Notes under the pieces: model-generated | The model's input: the letters and a program-made list of their open reading frames with translations, nothing else | Told to the model about the DNA's origin: nothing | Databases searched by the model: none | From: Lobosporangium transversale | Taxonomy: Eukaryota; Mortierellomycota; Mortierellomycetes; Mortierellales; Mortierellaceae | DNA: 64,000 nt | Reading direction: 5' to 3' | NCBI RefSeq assembly: GCF_002105155.1 | Contig: NW_019028999.1 | Coordinates: 434,001 to 498,000, forward strand | Shown: positions 27,975 to 40,830 of the stretch, piece after piece | Position numbering within the stretch: the stretch's first letter is position 1 | How the letters are laid out: every line of letters begins with the position of its first letter | Program-made: the position numbers and the translations under genes

Positions 27975-30900
27975 GAACAGAAATAGAGGGTCTGTCGTGG
28001 ATTCAAACCCAGGAAGGGTGCACTGAATGATTATTTGTCATCCAGGTAAAGAACTATTTGGAAAGAATCACAAAGTCTGAATAACAAAGAGCAATACCGA
28101 CAAGTTCAGCATTAAGTGATCTAAAAGGATCGTATTGGAGGACGCTATTGTCCTATTCACTTGAAAAGCCTGAAAAGTGTGAGTAAGAACAATGTAGTGA
28201 TACTGCAGAAAGGTCAATGCAGGAGGTATCTTGGTTAGGATGCGAATGTTGCCATTCGAGAACGAGGAGACGCAAAGGTGTGAGCGGCAGGACAGGGCAG
28301 GATAGGTTAAGGAAATTACAAGAGATGGTAAAGGTGAATGATACCTTTCCGAATGCGGGGGAGTGAGCTGAGCGCGAAGCGGATGAAGAGGATCGAGAGT
28401 AATGGGAGTAGGTTGGAGGAGAAAACAATTTATGACAGTAGTGCTGAAAGATAGGAAAAGACAGAAGCAATTGATGACAGTAAGATGAAGTGGAAAGTAA
28501 GAAAAGAGAGAAAGAAAAAAGATATTAAGAAGAGAGACGCCAAAAAGTCAAGGTCATCATGGGTCATAAATAAAACTAACAATGTCAATCAGTTAAAAAA
28601 AAAGAAAGAAAAAAAAAGAGAGAGAGGGAGAAAGACGATCATTTCATGTACTAAATTGGGATTGATCCAACCACAATTATACAGAGGTACAAACATTCAG
28701 ACACAGTCATGCTGACCATAACAAAATAACCATGATGCATACGACAAGGAAAGTAAAAAGAAAGGGGTAAGGAAACGAGATGTTGGATATTAAGTCTAGC
28801 GACACCCATTACCTGCAGTTCCGACTACTCGAGGCAGCAAAATAAAATGAATATAAAATGTTATACTTTAATAAAGCGTGTATGCTATCCTTGGCGGATT
28901 AAGATATGAATGGGTCGTTGACATAACCACAACCACAATAACAATAATGATAGTAACAATGTTAACAATAATAATATTATTAATATTAATAAGTCGAATT
29001 CACAGAGAGGCAAATGTTACATTACAAGGAATACTGGTATCACTACCACCTTAGTATGTAAACTCTAAAGAAAGGTTATGGCTGGTTCAAGGACTTCCCA
29101 ACAATATGATTGACAGTGTACGAAGGCCGATGTACACGTACATGTACATCTGGTAAACCGCGGGTGCCACAAGTAATGACGGCAAATTCAGAGCCGGACT
29201 GTAAACGTTTATACCACCTCTGTGATGGTATGCCTGGGCACAATAGTATCCAATATTACTATCGATGACATTAGAGCGATCCTATCTTGTATCAAACGCA
29301 GACCTGCTCAGAAAAGACTATCCCAATTTCCTGTGGACTATTGCAGACAAAGTGATACTACTGTCATGGGCTAACGTCAGTTCTTTTATTTCGTCCCTTT
29401 TTTACTCTTATACATTCCATTTTTTTATTTTTTTTTTATTTTTTTTAAATTATTTTTAAAAGCCATTTATGTTACCATTAATAAAGATGGAGTCCTAAGA
29501 CTTTGTTCAATGAGCACAATACAGGAGAGAGGCAAAGTTTTGCAGCAATTAACATCGTATTTTCTCCAATGTAAATTTGTTAAATGAGTGTCAACCAGAT
29601 CTTAGAATTGTTTTCTGCGCCTTTTACTCCTCTAGGCAAAAAAAAATAATCCAGAACAAACGGTTATTATGTTGGAGTCAATATGTTATGAAGATCAACG
29701 TCGGCTATTTTTTAGTTGTGTCAAAGAAAATGGTTAATACGAGTGTATATATTCGAAATGCTGGTTCATCTGTGTTTTATTTAGTGATTATTGGCATACA
29801 TAGTTCAGTAGAGATATATGTGCGAGAGCTGTTTAGCAACTAGGATCTATACAGAGTCGAGATCTTTCTGGCTCCAGAAGGTGATGGCGCGCAATACAGG
29901 GGCCTGTGTGGATATTGGGATGTAAAAGTATTTTGATCGATAGCTATCAACTTTTTATGCAGGAGCGATAATTGGTGTCTAGCGCCAACTTTATTAAAAA
30001 TGGGCGAAGGTCCATTGTATATGTCATATACGCGCTTAATATTAAGCCGAGTTGATTGACTGTATTCTAGCAAAAATGGCAGGCCAGGCGACACAAAGAT
30101 CAGTTTTCCTGCTCAGTTTATGTATGTAATTGCTCCGCGCGGACAGAGACTGCCTACCTTAACAATCCCACAAACACCAATCTTTAATTCAAAAAATTAC
30201 GTGCTTTACGAAAAACGAACGAAGTCATTTGGGTAGGAATAGATGGAGTCAAGTTATTAACATAATTATTGTGACCAAGGCCTGTAACCAGACATGATAG
30301 AAGCAGTGCTTCATGCGTTCATTCCTCTTATGATCATATATGTTCATATTGGGGAGAAACTGCGCTCCATCTGCCACTTTACTCCTGTGATTTCAACTAC
30401 CATTCGATGAAACATCTATTGAATACCATCAAGTCTCCAGTTGGTTGTCTAGATGGCTGATTAATCTTGAGCAGTAGTTGCGTATATGGTCAGTCGGGGC
30501 AAGCAACCTTTCTGGATAGTCAAGCAAGAAGGAAAAAAAAGGAACAGAAAGTTTGTAATGTCAAGTGATGCGAGTCCTCTGCTTGGACGCGAGTGGCAGA
30601 TTTTTTTTTTTTTTTTTCAGGGATCTTCGTGTAACAACAGCCAAAGGAAATGGCCTGATTCTGTCCGTGCACGCTCATTGGCCAACGGACTGTTTTAGAT
30701 AAGTATATACACATGTATATAAAAACAACAGTGATCTGATCAGTATTTTGGCCTTGGAGTATCGCCTAAGCAGTCCACTTATTCAAAGCAAAGCTGAAGA
30801 AAAGCAAAGCTGCATATTTAGTCATTCCCATCCTGTCATGTCGCTTTCTTCATTTACATCATCTTTCCTCCATTGACTTCGTGATTTCCTTTTTTCGCCA

Positions 30901-30976
30901 TAAATTATCCCGTCTTTTATTTTAAGTTTTCTCCTTTATTCATTCAACAGCCAAGTCAATACTGAGTTATCCCACA
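27975..30976. other. long intergenic region between divergent genes
   Basis: No supported gene. Features seen: GA-rich DNA at 28480-28640 (upstream of the minus-strand HMG-box gene), AAT/ATT trinucleotide repeats at 28940-28990, and T-rich DNA at 29400-29460. The final 200 bases, a C/T-rich stretch ending CACAATGGC, are probably the squalene synthase promoter and leader. Confidence 0.4.
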
Positions 30977-32721
30977 ATGGCTTCCGCTATCCTTGCCTCT
31001 CTCTTCCATCCTTCGGAAGTCCTTGCTTTGGTGCAATACAAACTTGCTCCAAAAGCAAATTACGACTACAGTAGCAATAAGACTAGAGAACGTCTTTACT
31101 ACTTCCTGAACATGACCTCACGCAGCTTTTCTGCTGTCATCCAGGAGCTGGATGAGGAGCTCAAGGATCCTGTAAGTGAATTTGGCTGAGCATTCTTGTT
31201 GGCTAATTACCGATTGGCTTTTTTTATAGCACTAAGTGCATGAACATACACCACAAATGTAACCTGCTCTGTTTTACAACTTGATAGATCTGCTTGTTCT
31301 ATCTTATTCTTCGAGGGCTTGATACTATTGGTAAAAATGACTTTACTATAAATTACTTCTGAGAGATCGATGTCATGCATTCATTAGTACTTATTTCTTT
31401 CATCATTCCACCTTCATTATGTAGAGGATGATATGACTATTGATTTGGACATAAAGCTTCCTCATCTCAAGACCTTCCATGAGCTCATTTATCAGAAAGG
31501 TTGGAACTTTACAAAGAGTAAGTCAATATGATATGTTAAAGTGCTTTGAAGACCTATGAAACTATGGCTGACTTGTATAAGAAAAACACAATCGGCGGAT
31601 ATAAGTGCTGATTACAAAATTTTTTCTTAATTATTTTTATTAAAGACGGTCCCAACGAAAAAGATCGCCAATTGCTTGTGGAGTTTGATGTTGTCATCGA
31701 TGGGTTTTTGCAGCTGAAGCCCGCATACCAAAGCATTATTGCTGATATTACTAAACGTATGGGCCAAGGCATGGCGCAATATGCCACGGCGGGGATCCAT
31801 GTGAACACAATTGCAGATTATGATGAATATTGCCACTATGTTGCTGGTCTGGTTGGCTTGGGATTGAGTGAGCTGTTCAGCGCTTGTGATTTTGAATGTA
31901 AGGGGCAATTTTATTTTATTTTATTTTATTTTATTTTATTTTATTTTATTTTATTTAATTTTATTTTATTTAATTTTATTTTATTTAATTTTTATGACAG
32001 TATTATTGTCAATACTAATTATCCATGCCGAAATTGTTTTATGTGGTTCTCAGCACCCACTGTTGCCAAGAGAAAAGATCTCTCTAATTCAATGGGTCTC
32101 TTTTTGCAAAAGACCAACATCATTCGCGATTATCTCGAGGACTTGCGTGATAATCGTCGCTTCTGGCCTAAGGAGATCTGGGGCAAGTACGCAGATAATT
32201 TCGAGGACTTTATCAAACCAGAAAACAAAGAGAATGCTTTGCGATGCTTGAACCACATGGTCTATAATGCTCTGGGACATATGAAGGACTGTCTCGAATA
32301 CCTCGGCATGATTAAGAACGCCTCCTGCTTCAAGTTTTGCGCTATTCCTCAAGTTATGGCTGTTGCCACTCTGAACATGGTCCATACCAACTATTCAATT
32401 TTTACACACGAGAACATCAAGATTAGGAAAGGCGAGACTGTTTGGTTGATTAAGGAGTCGTACAACATCGATAATGTCGCGGCCATTTTCAGAATGTATG
32501 CACGCCAGATTAATAACAAATCTAATCCATTGGACCCTCATTTTATTGATATTGGCATCCTTTGTGGAGAGATCGAGCAAGTTTGCGTTAACAAGTATCC
32601 TGGATCTACGGCGGAGCTTAAGCGCTTGCAGGCAGGAGTGATGGCAGGCACTAGTGGCACTGTTCTAACGGCTGCAGCTGTTGTTGCAGGTGCTGTTGCT
32701 TTGAGGAACACATTCGCATAA
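30977..32721 (+). CDS. ERG9: squalene synthase (farnesyl-diphosphate farnesyltransferase)
   Basis: The enzyme joins two farnesyl diphosphates to squalene, the first committed step to ergosterol, at the ER membrane. Exons 30977-31171, 31288-31330, 31425-31517, 31646-31897 and 32054-32721 give 416 residues, the usual length. Motifs: NMTSRSFSAVIQELDEEL; the first Asp-rich site LRGLDTIEDDM (split by an intron); GPNEKDRQLL; QYATAGIHVNTIADYDEYCHYVAGLVG, given here as two adjoining phrases joined at ADYDEYC; and the second Asp-rich site NIIRDYLEDLRDNR. A conserved FCAIPQVMAVATL precedes a hydrophobic C-terminal anchor (GTVLTAAAVVAGAVAL). The fourth intron carries a TTTTA pentanucleotide repeat. The start is the first ATG after a C/T-rich leader. 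Confidence 0.97.
31908..31990. repeat. (TTTTA)n microsatellite in a squalene synthase intron
   Basis: About sixteen copies of a TTTTA unit, some with one extra or missing base, start ten bases after the GTAAGG donor and fill most of the 156-nt intron. No coding effect is expected, but the tract should vary in length. Confidence 0.95.
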
Positions 32722-32860
32722 ACATAAATAACTCGAAGTCGAAAGACCTGATCATGATCATATCAATAACATTTCATATCATTTATTATCTGCAATAAAA
32801 GCTACACTGTGGCTTGATCGTCATTGCACAAAGTTGAAACAAGAACATGTTGACTCAAGC

Positions 32861-35800
32861 ATGTTGCTCTTTCATTCAACCATGAATCACTCTGAAGTTC
32901 GAGTGTTTGCAAAGCATCTCCAAGCACCTGGAGTTGTGCATCAAGTCTGCATTGGTGACTGGACTGGATTTCGGAATGAATGGAATGAATGTCTTTCGCA
33001 AGAGAGGCCAGACCAACTCGACGTGATCGTTGGGAAAGTGCGTGTTTTTTTTTTTTTTTTTTTTTTTTTTTTCCTTTAAAAAAGCATTTGACTTAGTCAT
33101 GCAGGGAGCAATGCCTCTGACCATGTCTGAGTTTGTCTTCAATACACTACCAGGGGTCATTCCTTTCGCTCTACAAGTTTACAATCGATAAAACTGATGT
33201 AGAGGAGCGACCTAAGGGATCATTTCAGATAGTTCACGAGCAACCAGTATTCGGGACTATCAAGGATATGAAGGTTATGCGCTGTACATTTGAAACGGAA
33301 GTCGAAGGCGACATGAAAATGGAAACTGATATGGATGACGGGCTAGATCGTCCGAGATATGGTTACCTTCCAAGACACGCATCGTCATTTGTTGTAGCGG
33401 TAACATCTGACTCTGGTTATCTGTCATTATTGACATTCTACTTCAATGGGGATACAAAGGATACGACGGATCAGGGAAAGTTTTATACGCTGCAGCAGGT
33501 ATATTTGTACTTGAAAGGCGTCAACATGGCCAATTGGTTTTAGTAGATGGACAGTTTGTAATTATCTTGAGTGCTATTAGACTTTTCCCCTTTTCTTTCT
33601 AACAGATGTAGCAATTGCTCGAGATTATGTAGATAAAAATCGCAGAACCGGGAGTAGACTATAGACAAGTCGGATCCAGCCTTGCAATTGACCCAACGTA
33701 AGTTCCATTTTCATAATAATCGGTGCCTCTTGTACAATTTATCTTTTGACAAACACTTCGGCATCATTTGTATAGCAATCGAATCATGGCCATATCAGCG
33801 CTTTACGGTAGTATCAAAATTGTTCGGATGAGGTCTACGAGGCGATCTTCATTCAATCCCGTCGAACGGGTGGGGGTTTTTTTTTGTTTTGCTTTTTACT
33901 TTTATTAACATTTGGTACATCGTACTACTGCGCTTTAATACTCATTGATTTTTTTTTTTCTTTTCGTTTTCCTCCGCAATTCCCTAGATATCAGAGTTTG
34001 CTCTAAAAGGAGCAATTATCGCAATGGATTTTCTTACAACAGCAGATCATGAAAAATACAGTATTGTTATCCTGGCGGTCCTATTTTACAGGTATAATTT
34101 TATTTATTGATGAGTTAGGATAGCCTATGCCATACATGTACATTGGCGTATATAATTTTCGATTTCCAAAGTATTTTACCGTTATTACTATTACTGTTAC
34201 TGTTACTACTATTACAGCAAAGAGACATTGAGCCATCACATTGCGACGTTCAGTATCAATCTTGATCTCGATGACGTAGAAAGTGGTTCCGGCGCGCTAC
34301 CAATGCAACTTGGTAATAGCCAGCTGACGTCCAATTCTCCTACATCGGTCTTCATTCTGAAGGCTCTGCCGAATATTCCGCGTGCTATGGTGTATATTGA
34401 CGTAAGAGCCATGATGCGTTCAATGCTGTAGTAGAGGATTGTTTGATCGAAATTTGCAGTATCTGATATCTTTACGACCATACTTCACAGGAGGAGAAAA
34501 TTACTTTAGTCACGGTGGAGTCACCACTTAGATTTTCAAAGCACATTCAGGCCACTCATATTCACCACCCACCACTACAACTACCGAGAAAAGACAGTAG
34601 CCTAGAGTATATTGGGCTCGCGATAGGATCAGCATCAGACAGTGTTTTCCCTCTAATTTCATCATGCGCTATTCCTCCACCTTCGCCATATCCAGAGAGC
34701 GACCAAACGCTTTATCTTGGAAGCGACACATCAGATTTGTTTCGTGTCAGAATCATGCATAAAACAAATACATTGCACTATGAACTTATATCGAGTGATC
34801 GACCAGTTGGACGCACAATGATAGTTCTTGCCAGGCGCGAATTCATCTCGGAAAGCTCATTGTCTGAAACATCAGGCGAGCTGTTGCTCAACATTGATTA
34901 TCTCTTATACTCAAATGATTATGGAGATGGAGGGCTAATTGCCTTTAAAGAAGAGGAGGATGGAGTTGATATCTATGCTTTGACGAATCTTCAAAACAGT
35001 TCACCTGTCGTAGACTTTTGTGTGCGTGAGCCATTGCTTCCTGGACGCGACTCTCTATTTTTGTGCTCTGGAATGAAAAGCGAAGGTTCATTAAGGGAAG
35101 TTCGATCTGGAATATCAGTAGTGAGCTCCGGAAGCAGCGGAAGTAAATTATTTGCCGGTGCAACCGGGCTCTGGAGCATAAAAAAGAGACATGAAGATGC
35201 ATTCGAATCAGTTCTTGTTGTTTCTTTCATTCAGAGTACCAAATTGATGCACGTTTTAGATGGAGGTAAAGTAGCGCGCTGCGTTATAATGGGAGGTTAT
35301 AGAGTTGTATACATTAATATATTAATTCGTTCATTTTTCCGAAACCAATAGACAGTTTAGAAGAAATAGCGGATGGTTGGGGTCTTAGTCTCGACCAAGC
35401 TACAGTCCATGCTGGGCGGTTGGCTGATAACCATCTTTTTCAAGTTAATCGTCTAGGAGTTGTTATTGCTAGTTTAGACACAGGTTAGTCGATAGATCAA
35501 CAGTCTATTTATCTCTTGCATAATCGCTCTCGAATCGCTTTAAAAGTCTAATTGCATGAGTAATTCTCTCTTTTAGGTGCACGATATATTTGGCAGTCAG
35601 GACAGGCCATTATCGCCTCCGCCTGCCTGGTCAAGGATGGGACCTTAGTATTGGGTCAAATTTCCACAGGAGATAGCAGTCTAATTGTGCTCAAATTCGA
35701 AGACAATGAGTTCAATATTATCGCCTCTAAATCTCTCCAAGCAGAGTCGACCACTATTCATTGTTGGGTTAACGATAATGCGATAGGGTCAATAGGGACT

Positions 35801-37440
35801 GACGATAGTCAAACCGTCACTTTGTGCTGTGTTGGAACGCTGGAGCCAGCTGTGCACGTGTTTCAGATAACTTCCACAGAAGTTCGCGAGCTCTGCAGTA
35901 AAACGTCTGGTAGGAGTGCGCAGAAGTTAATCAAGATATGATTTTATAATATCTTTTCCCTTTGTACCATTGACACCAAACTTTGACCATCGTGTTTAGT
36001 CCAAACTGGGTTAGACGGCTTTGCGACCCCACATTCAATCTGCATGCTGAAAGGACGAGAGGGACGGTGTAAGATCGCAATTGGTATGCGCGATGGCAGT
36101 ATTATCACATTCGACTGGATATATACCGCCGAGCAATGCATGGATGCTCCGCTTTCAGTGAATGCCATGTCCTCGCCGCGGCTGTATAGGATAGGAATCC
36201 TACCTGTCAAGTTCGCTTCCTCGCCTAGTACAGAAGTTTCCAGCACACTGATTCTGTCGGACAAACTTTGGCAGGCCACATATGAAAATGATCTTGAGAT
36301 CCAGCCTGTTTTGTTTGGCGGTGAGGTAAGACATTCAAATTTCGCTGATCCATTCCTTCTTGAGCTTCCTATGGATAACTTTGCTTTTATTTTTATTTTT
36401 ATTTTATATTTTACTTCTATATTTATTCTCGTTATATTACTGTTTACTTTATAAATATATACAATATATATAGGTCTCGCAAGCTTGCTCATTCAAATGT
36501 AGTGAGGATGGTCCATTGTCAGAGGCAGACTTTGTTTTTTTAGTGAATCATAATGACCTTGAGTTTATAGGACTTGAGGAGGCGAGCAAGTACAGACACC
36601 GTACTCTCACTTTAGGACGCGTAAGTTTATTATCATTCTTATTGTTACCATTATAAAAGTAAAGAAAGAAGGAAAGAAAATGGAATTTATGAACGATTGA
36701 AAGCATTAAAGTACACTAACTCAATGTAATTTCACGCCCTCTAGACGCCTCGTAAGATCCTTGATATCACCTCAAAAGGCTTACTTTTAGTGGCTACTGT
36801 AGGGAATGGGTTTCCATATGCTGAGTCAATCCTACATTTGATTGACCCAGAGAGGTGAGTATTAGGACGTTTTATATAACATTTGGTGCTTAGTTTCATC
36901 GTTATACCCTTGTTCATCTCTATTGATTAAAATGGAGACCATATTCTTACATACTGCCATAATATGACATTACAAAGGATTGCTGATGAATCAGAATTGG
37001 CAAGGCAGCATATTCTTTCCGAGTTCACTCTTAAGGCTGGAGAGTCGGTCTGTAGTCTTAAAGGTAAGAGCGGTTATGCGAAAGAAATTACAAAATGCTT
37101 TCACAAGGATATCTTCATCGCTTAGTAAAAGTATCTATGACCAAAGCTCGAAGGCTTACTTCTCTTTTATATGCATTGATTTGATGGGCTGATTAGAGTG
37201 GAAGGTCCCTAGACCAAACAAAGCTGATACGACATACATCTGTGTTGGGACAGGGATATTCTCACCCATGGGAACTGAAGCATCTGCTGCAGCACCAAAG
37301 ACAGGACGATTGGTGATTCTGTCAGTTAAGGAATCAAAAGTAAGTTGATATCACACTGCTATTCGATAATGGCGTTGGAGTTCTGGAAGAATTTTCAAAC
37401 TCACTGGCTATTCTGCTATAATAATAATAATAATAATAAT

Positions 37441-37472
<32 letters not shown>

Positions 37473-39292
37473 TGTGATAAACTAAGAGTGATCGAGAGCC
37501 CGGAAAATTCGTGCTAGAATTGAGATGGACCATGTCCATGCCGGCTCCTGTATTCGCGATCTCAACATTCATCGACATGTAAGTCTCGGTTTCTCATTTT
37601 CTTGATATCACAACGCTTCGTCCAAATTGCAATTTATCAGCCTCTCAGACCTTTTTTAACAATTCGGCCTTGTATCTTCAGGATGCTTCTCATATCCAAT
37701 GGACCATCTCTCAAGTTATTGGCCCTTGATCTTGAAAAGAAAACAATGGTAGAGAGAGCATCGTACCGTGAACGTTGGCCCATCACACAGATTTCAACCC
37801 ATGGAAATATGATTTGTACAGGATCCAGGCGTGAATCCATATCTTTTTACGAATACAAGCTGGACTCAACAGGAGAGCGAGCTGTGGACAGATTAGTGTT
37901 TTTAAAAAGGTGACATTTGTTTGGGATACTCTTTAATCAGAGGCCTTTAGCTCCATCAGAATATGTTCCATGTTGCAAAACATTAATGCTTCAATTGACC
38001 TCGTAATCTTTCTATACATTTCTTCATAGCTCCCGGAATGCACGAATGGTGACAGATTGCATTGCTATTTCTTCTGAGCTTGTGGTCGGATCTGATATGA
38101 GCGGATCTATCTTTGGTGTAGGATACTCACCAGGTAAATATTTGTTGTGGACGGCTGTTATGTCTACTCTTGTGTTTAGTGGTTAGTGAGCCCTAAGACT
38201 CACTTGCCTCAATGGTTCTTAGACAACCCTAGCTGTCAGTACACACTACTCGACCGGTTTTCGTTCAATGTGGGTGAGATTATAAACCGGATCCACATGG
38301 CGAAACTTTGGCCTGTGGGTGAACGGTCCCTTATGGGCATTTCTTTGTCAAGCAATGATCCGAATTGTGTTATCCTCGAGTCGAATACGGCAGGCACTAC
38401 ACAACAATGTGTAGAAGACCTTACTGTCGAGAACAAATATAAAGGCAATGGCACACTTAGTTCACACCTATCGCCAGCAAGGATTCTTTCTTGGATTTTC
38501 ATACCATGGACAGACCCCAAACAATCGTTACAGCACTCATCCTTGAGACCTTCATACATTGATGCAGGCCCAATAACCTCTGAGTCAAATCAAGTTTTAC
38601 CTAAACCCTTCTCCGCTTCAACAGCTCCTTACCCTGCAGAGGCAGCTTCACATCTTTGTACGCAGGCACTGATTGCATGTACTCTGCCTGGAAGTATATT
38701 TGGGTTCTGGCGACTAAATCCGCTTGCATATTCGCTACTTCATACGCTTCAAACTGCACTTGAGACCGCATATGAATGTGGCTCGATTTTGAAGAGTCCA
38801 CGTTATCAAATGCAGCCACTGCGAGGCCCAGATTTGCAGGTGCAAAACACGATTAATGGAACATTGATTGAACCATTCCTAAGACTGAACCATACACTCC
38901 AAGCAGAAGCTTTATTCGGCGTACTAGGGCTGGAACGTGCCTTAGAAGAGTGGATGTGTTCCACAGACATGAATAATCAAGAGCGCGCATACTTTGAGTC
39001 GCCTCCGAAGACAGCTTCACCGGCGGTAGAGACAATGTCAATAGAGTCTGAAACATCGAGGCAGTGGCAATCCAATGCCCGACATGAAACCGTAACATGT
39101 TCTGCGCACCAAAGACTTGAGCGAGAATTGACGCTCTTTGAAGTTAACAATAACACACAAGAGGGCAAAGAGGAAAATATGGAGGCAGTTCACCGGCATG
39201 TTCAGACACAAGTCCAGCAAATTTGCAGAACGACAACTATCCTCAGTCGCATTTTGCCAAGCTTGCAAGCCATAGATTGGCATCAACAATAA
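32861..39292 (+). CDS. MMS1/DDB1/CPSF160-family (CPSF_A) beta-propeller protein
   Basis: The 18 exons are 32861-33037, 33154-33498, 33633-33697, 33776-33869, 33988-34091, 34218-34401, 34491-35265, 35352-35483, 35577-35909, 36000-36325, 36474-36620, 36745-36854, 36978-37063, 37197-37339, 37487-37578, 37682-37909, 38030-38133 and 38223-39292. All phases agree and give 1504 residues. The N-terminus has the MMS1_N pattern (CIGDWTGF, then LDVIVGKGSFLSLYKF). The middle is propeller-like (IAEPGVDYRQVGSSLAIDP, ISALYGSIKIV). The later half has the CPSF_A signature (DTTYICVGTGIFSPMG, then TGRLVILSVKE; THGNMICTGSR; VVGSDMSGSIFGVGY). Family members scaffold Cul4/Rtt101 ubiquitin ligases, splicing (SF3b3) or 3'-end processing (CPSF160). 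Divergence and length fit an Mms1-like protein best, but I cannot fix the orthology. An alternative start is ATG 32882. Confidence 0.85.
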
Positions 39293-39308
39293 TAAATTGG
39301 AAAGAACA

Positions 39309-39340
39309 ATTAAAAATTAAAAATTAAAAATTAAAAATTA
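39309..39340. repeat. (TTAAAAA)n short tandem repeat
   Basis: About four and a half copies of a 7-base TTAAAAA unit lie some 15 bases after the stop codon of the CPSF_A-family gene, in its probable 3' UTR. Confidence 0.9.
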
Positions 39341-39352
39341 CACTGAGGACCA

Positions 39353-39601
39353 ATGCTGCTTGGCTTGACAGGAGCGGATTGTATTAAATGCTGTCCATCT
39401 ATAGGAGCATGTAATCCATCGTGTGATGACAATAACGGTTTTGATGGTCAATATCATGGCTGCGCAAGGCAATCACCACTTGGAAATGGTGCCATTGGAG
39501 ATGGCTGTATAACCAATGATGATTGTGTTCAAGTTTGCGATAAAGGTACCAAAAATACAGAGGAGGCACAGTATTTAATAATAAAGATCACCAACAAATA
39601 A
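39353..39601 (+). CDS. small cysteine-rich reading frame, doubtful
   Basis: An ATG-started frame of 82 codons begins MLLGLTGADCIKCCPS and contains ten cysteines in its first two thirds (CIKCC, GACNPSC, GCARQ, GCITNDDCVQVC). There is no clear signal peptide. It sits only 60 bases after the CPSF_A-family gene, without a recognisable promoter. It may be a real small protein, an exon of something larger, or chance. Confidence 0.25.
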   Translation: MLLGLTGADCIKCCPSIGACNPSCDDNNGFDGQYHGCARQSPLGNGAIGDGCITNDDCVQVCDKGTKNTEEAQYLIIKITNK

Positions 39602-39991
39602 GCACTGTTGAAAACAACTCCAACGGCGAGGAAAATATTCTCCCTTTCGCTTTCACTGTTATCTTTCTCTCATTCTCTTCTTTTTTCTTTTAATTCTGGA
39701 TCCATTCTGTCTCCTGTCTTTCTCCTATCTTATTACTTTCCCTTCCACTGTCGGTCCTATAATATATAACTTTTATTTATTTATTTTTTCCATCCATGAC
39801 TTTGTTCAATCTCTTCGTTCTATTCTCTCGCTTCTCTTTTAGCTTCCTTGCTTCTCTTCTCTGACTTCTCCTCCTCTTGTCTTTCTATTCTATTTATCTC
39901 ATTATATGACTCTCTCCTTCATTAGCTGTTCTGTCTGAATAAATCTTTATTTGTAATATTCAAAGCAGGGGATTTTTATATAAACTTACGG

Positions 39992-40830
39992 CTAGCACAG
40001 AAGTCCTAGTAAACCGTATTTAATTTCTTTATGATTCACACTTGGTAATGGGCCGCTTTGCGATCGTTTCATGCTTGATATGACCACTCTTTGTCTTCTT
40101 TGCTTTTTACTTGTTATATCCAGGGATCTACCGGTCTTCCTCTTGAATCCCTTTAACTTGTTAAGGAATTCAATATGTTTCTTAGGAAAGATGTCGGAGA
40201 AATTACTGTTATCGATCTTGATAACAACTCGATCCAAGTAAGGAGCCCTAGTTGCGGCTCTGGGTTAGGGCGAAGAGCTTGAAAGCCGATTAACTCTGCT
40301 GAATATGTAAGTATGATACTGATATACTCCAGTTGGACACAGATCCTGAATCCTTTTTGGGTCTTGTTTTTGCCCCTTATCAGTCTTCTCTTGGATGGCT
40401 ATGCTGCTTGTCGTTGTTATAGCTTGGACAGCATCCCTTTGTTGAATCGAATGGTGTAATTCTGTCTGTACAAACACTGGGTATATCCGATCCTGGGTCT
40501 GAATAAGAAAAACGACATCTGGGCCACTTATATGCACTGAAGGGAAATAAAATGGTGATGTGGATTGGTAGCATTGTGTATGTGTGTCTCAATGAAATCA
40601 TGCAGTGTTATATCCTTGTGAGTAATTGCAAGTTGTGGATGTTGTTCGCTATATCCAACGATATTAACGTTCCTATGTAGCTTCGCAGGTATAAAATTGT
40701 CTGTAGATAGTTGCCATGTATCTACATCAGGATGTTTCTTCATCTTGGCAGCGACTAGTGAGTTCATGGATGATATTGCCAGGTCGTGTTCTTCGCTCAT
40801 AATATGTGAGCGCTCTTCCAATATCATCAA
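39992..40830 (-). pseudogene. Crinkler-like (CRN) effector C-terminal domain relic
   Basis: Three frame segments in order resemble the C-terminal nuclease-like domain of Crinkler-family proteins, which are abundant in Mucoromycota. Segment 40830-40528 starts MMILEERSHIMSEEHDLA. Segment about 40540-40265 holds HISGPDVVFLIQ and IYPVFVQTELHHS, then IQDLCPTGVY. Segment 40237-39992 holds VVIKIDNSNFSDIFPKKHIE and FLNKLKGFKR. The segments are in different frames with no splice sites I can support, so I read it as decayed. The upstream N-terminal part was not found. The family call is from motif memory. Confidence 0.5.

Noticed and set aside
28000-28030. Sequence resembling a tRNA T-arm (GGATTCAAACCCAGG)
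   Set aside because: The flanking five bases do not pair, and no acceptor or anticodon arm could be placed.
31868-32000. Repetitive Tyr/Phe/Leu-Ile frame in squalene synthase
   Set aside because: It is the TTTTA microsatellite within intron 4, not coding.
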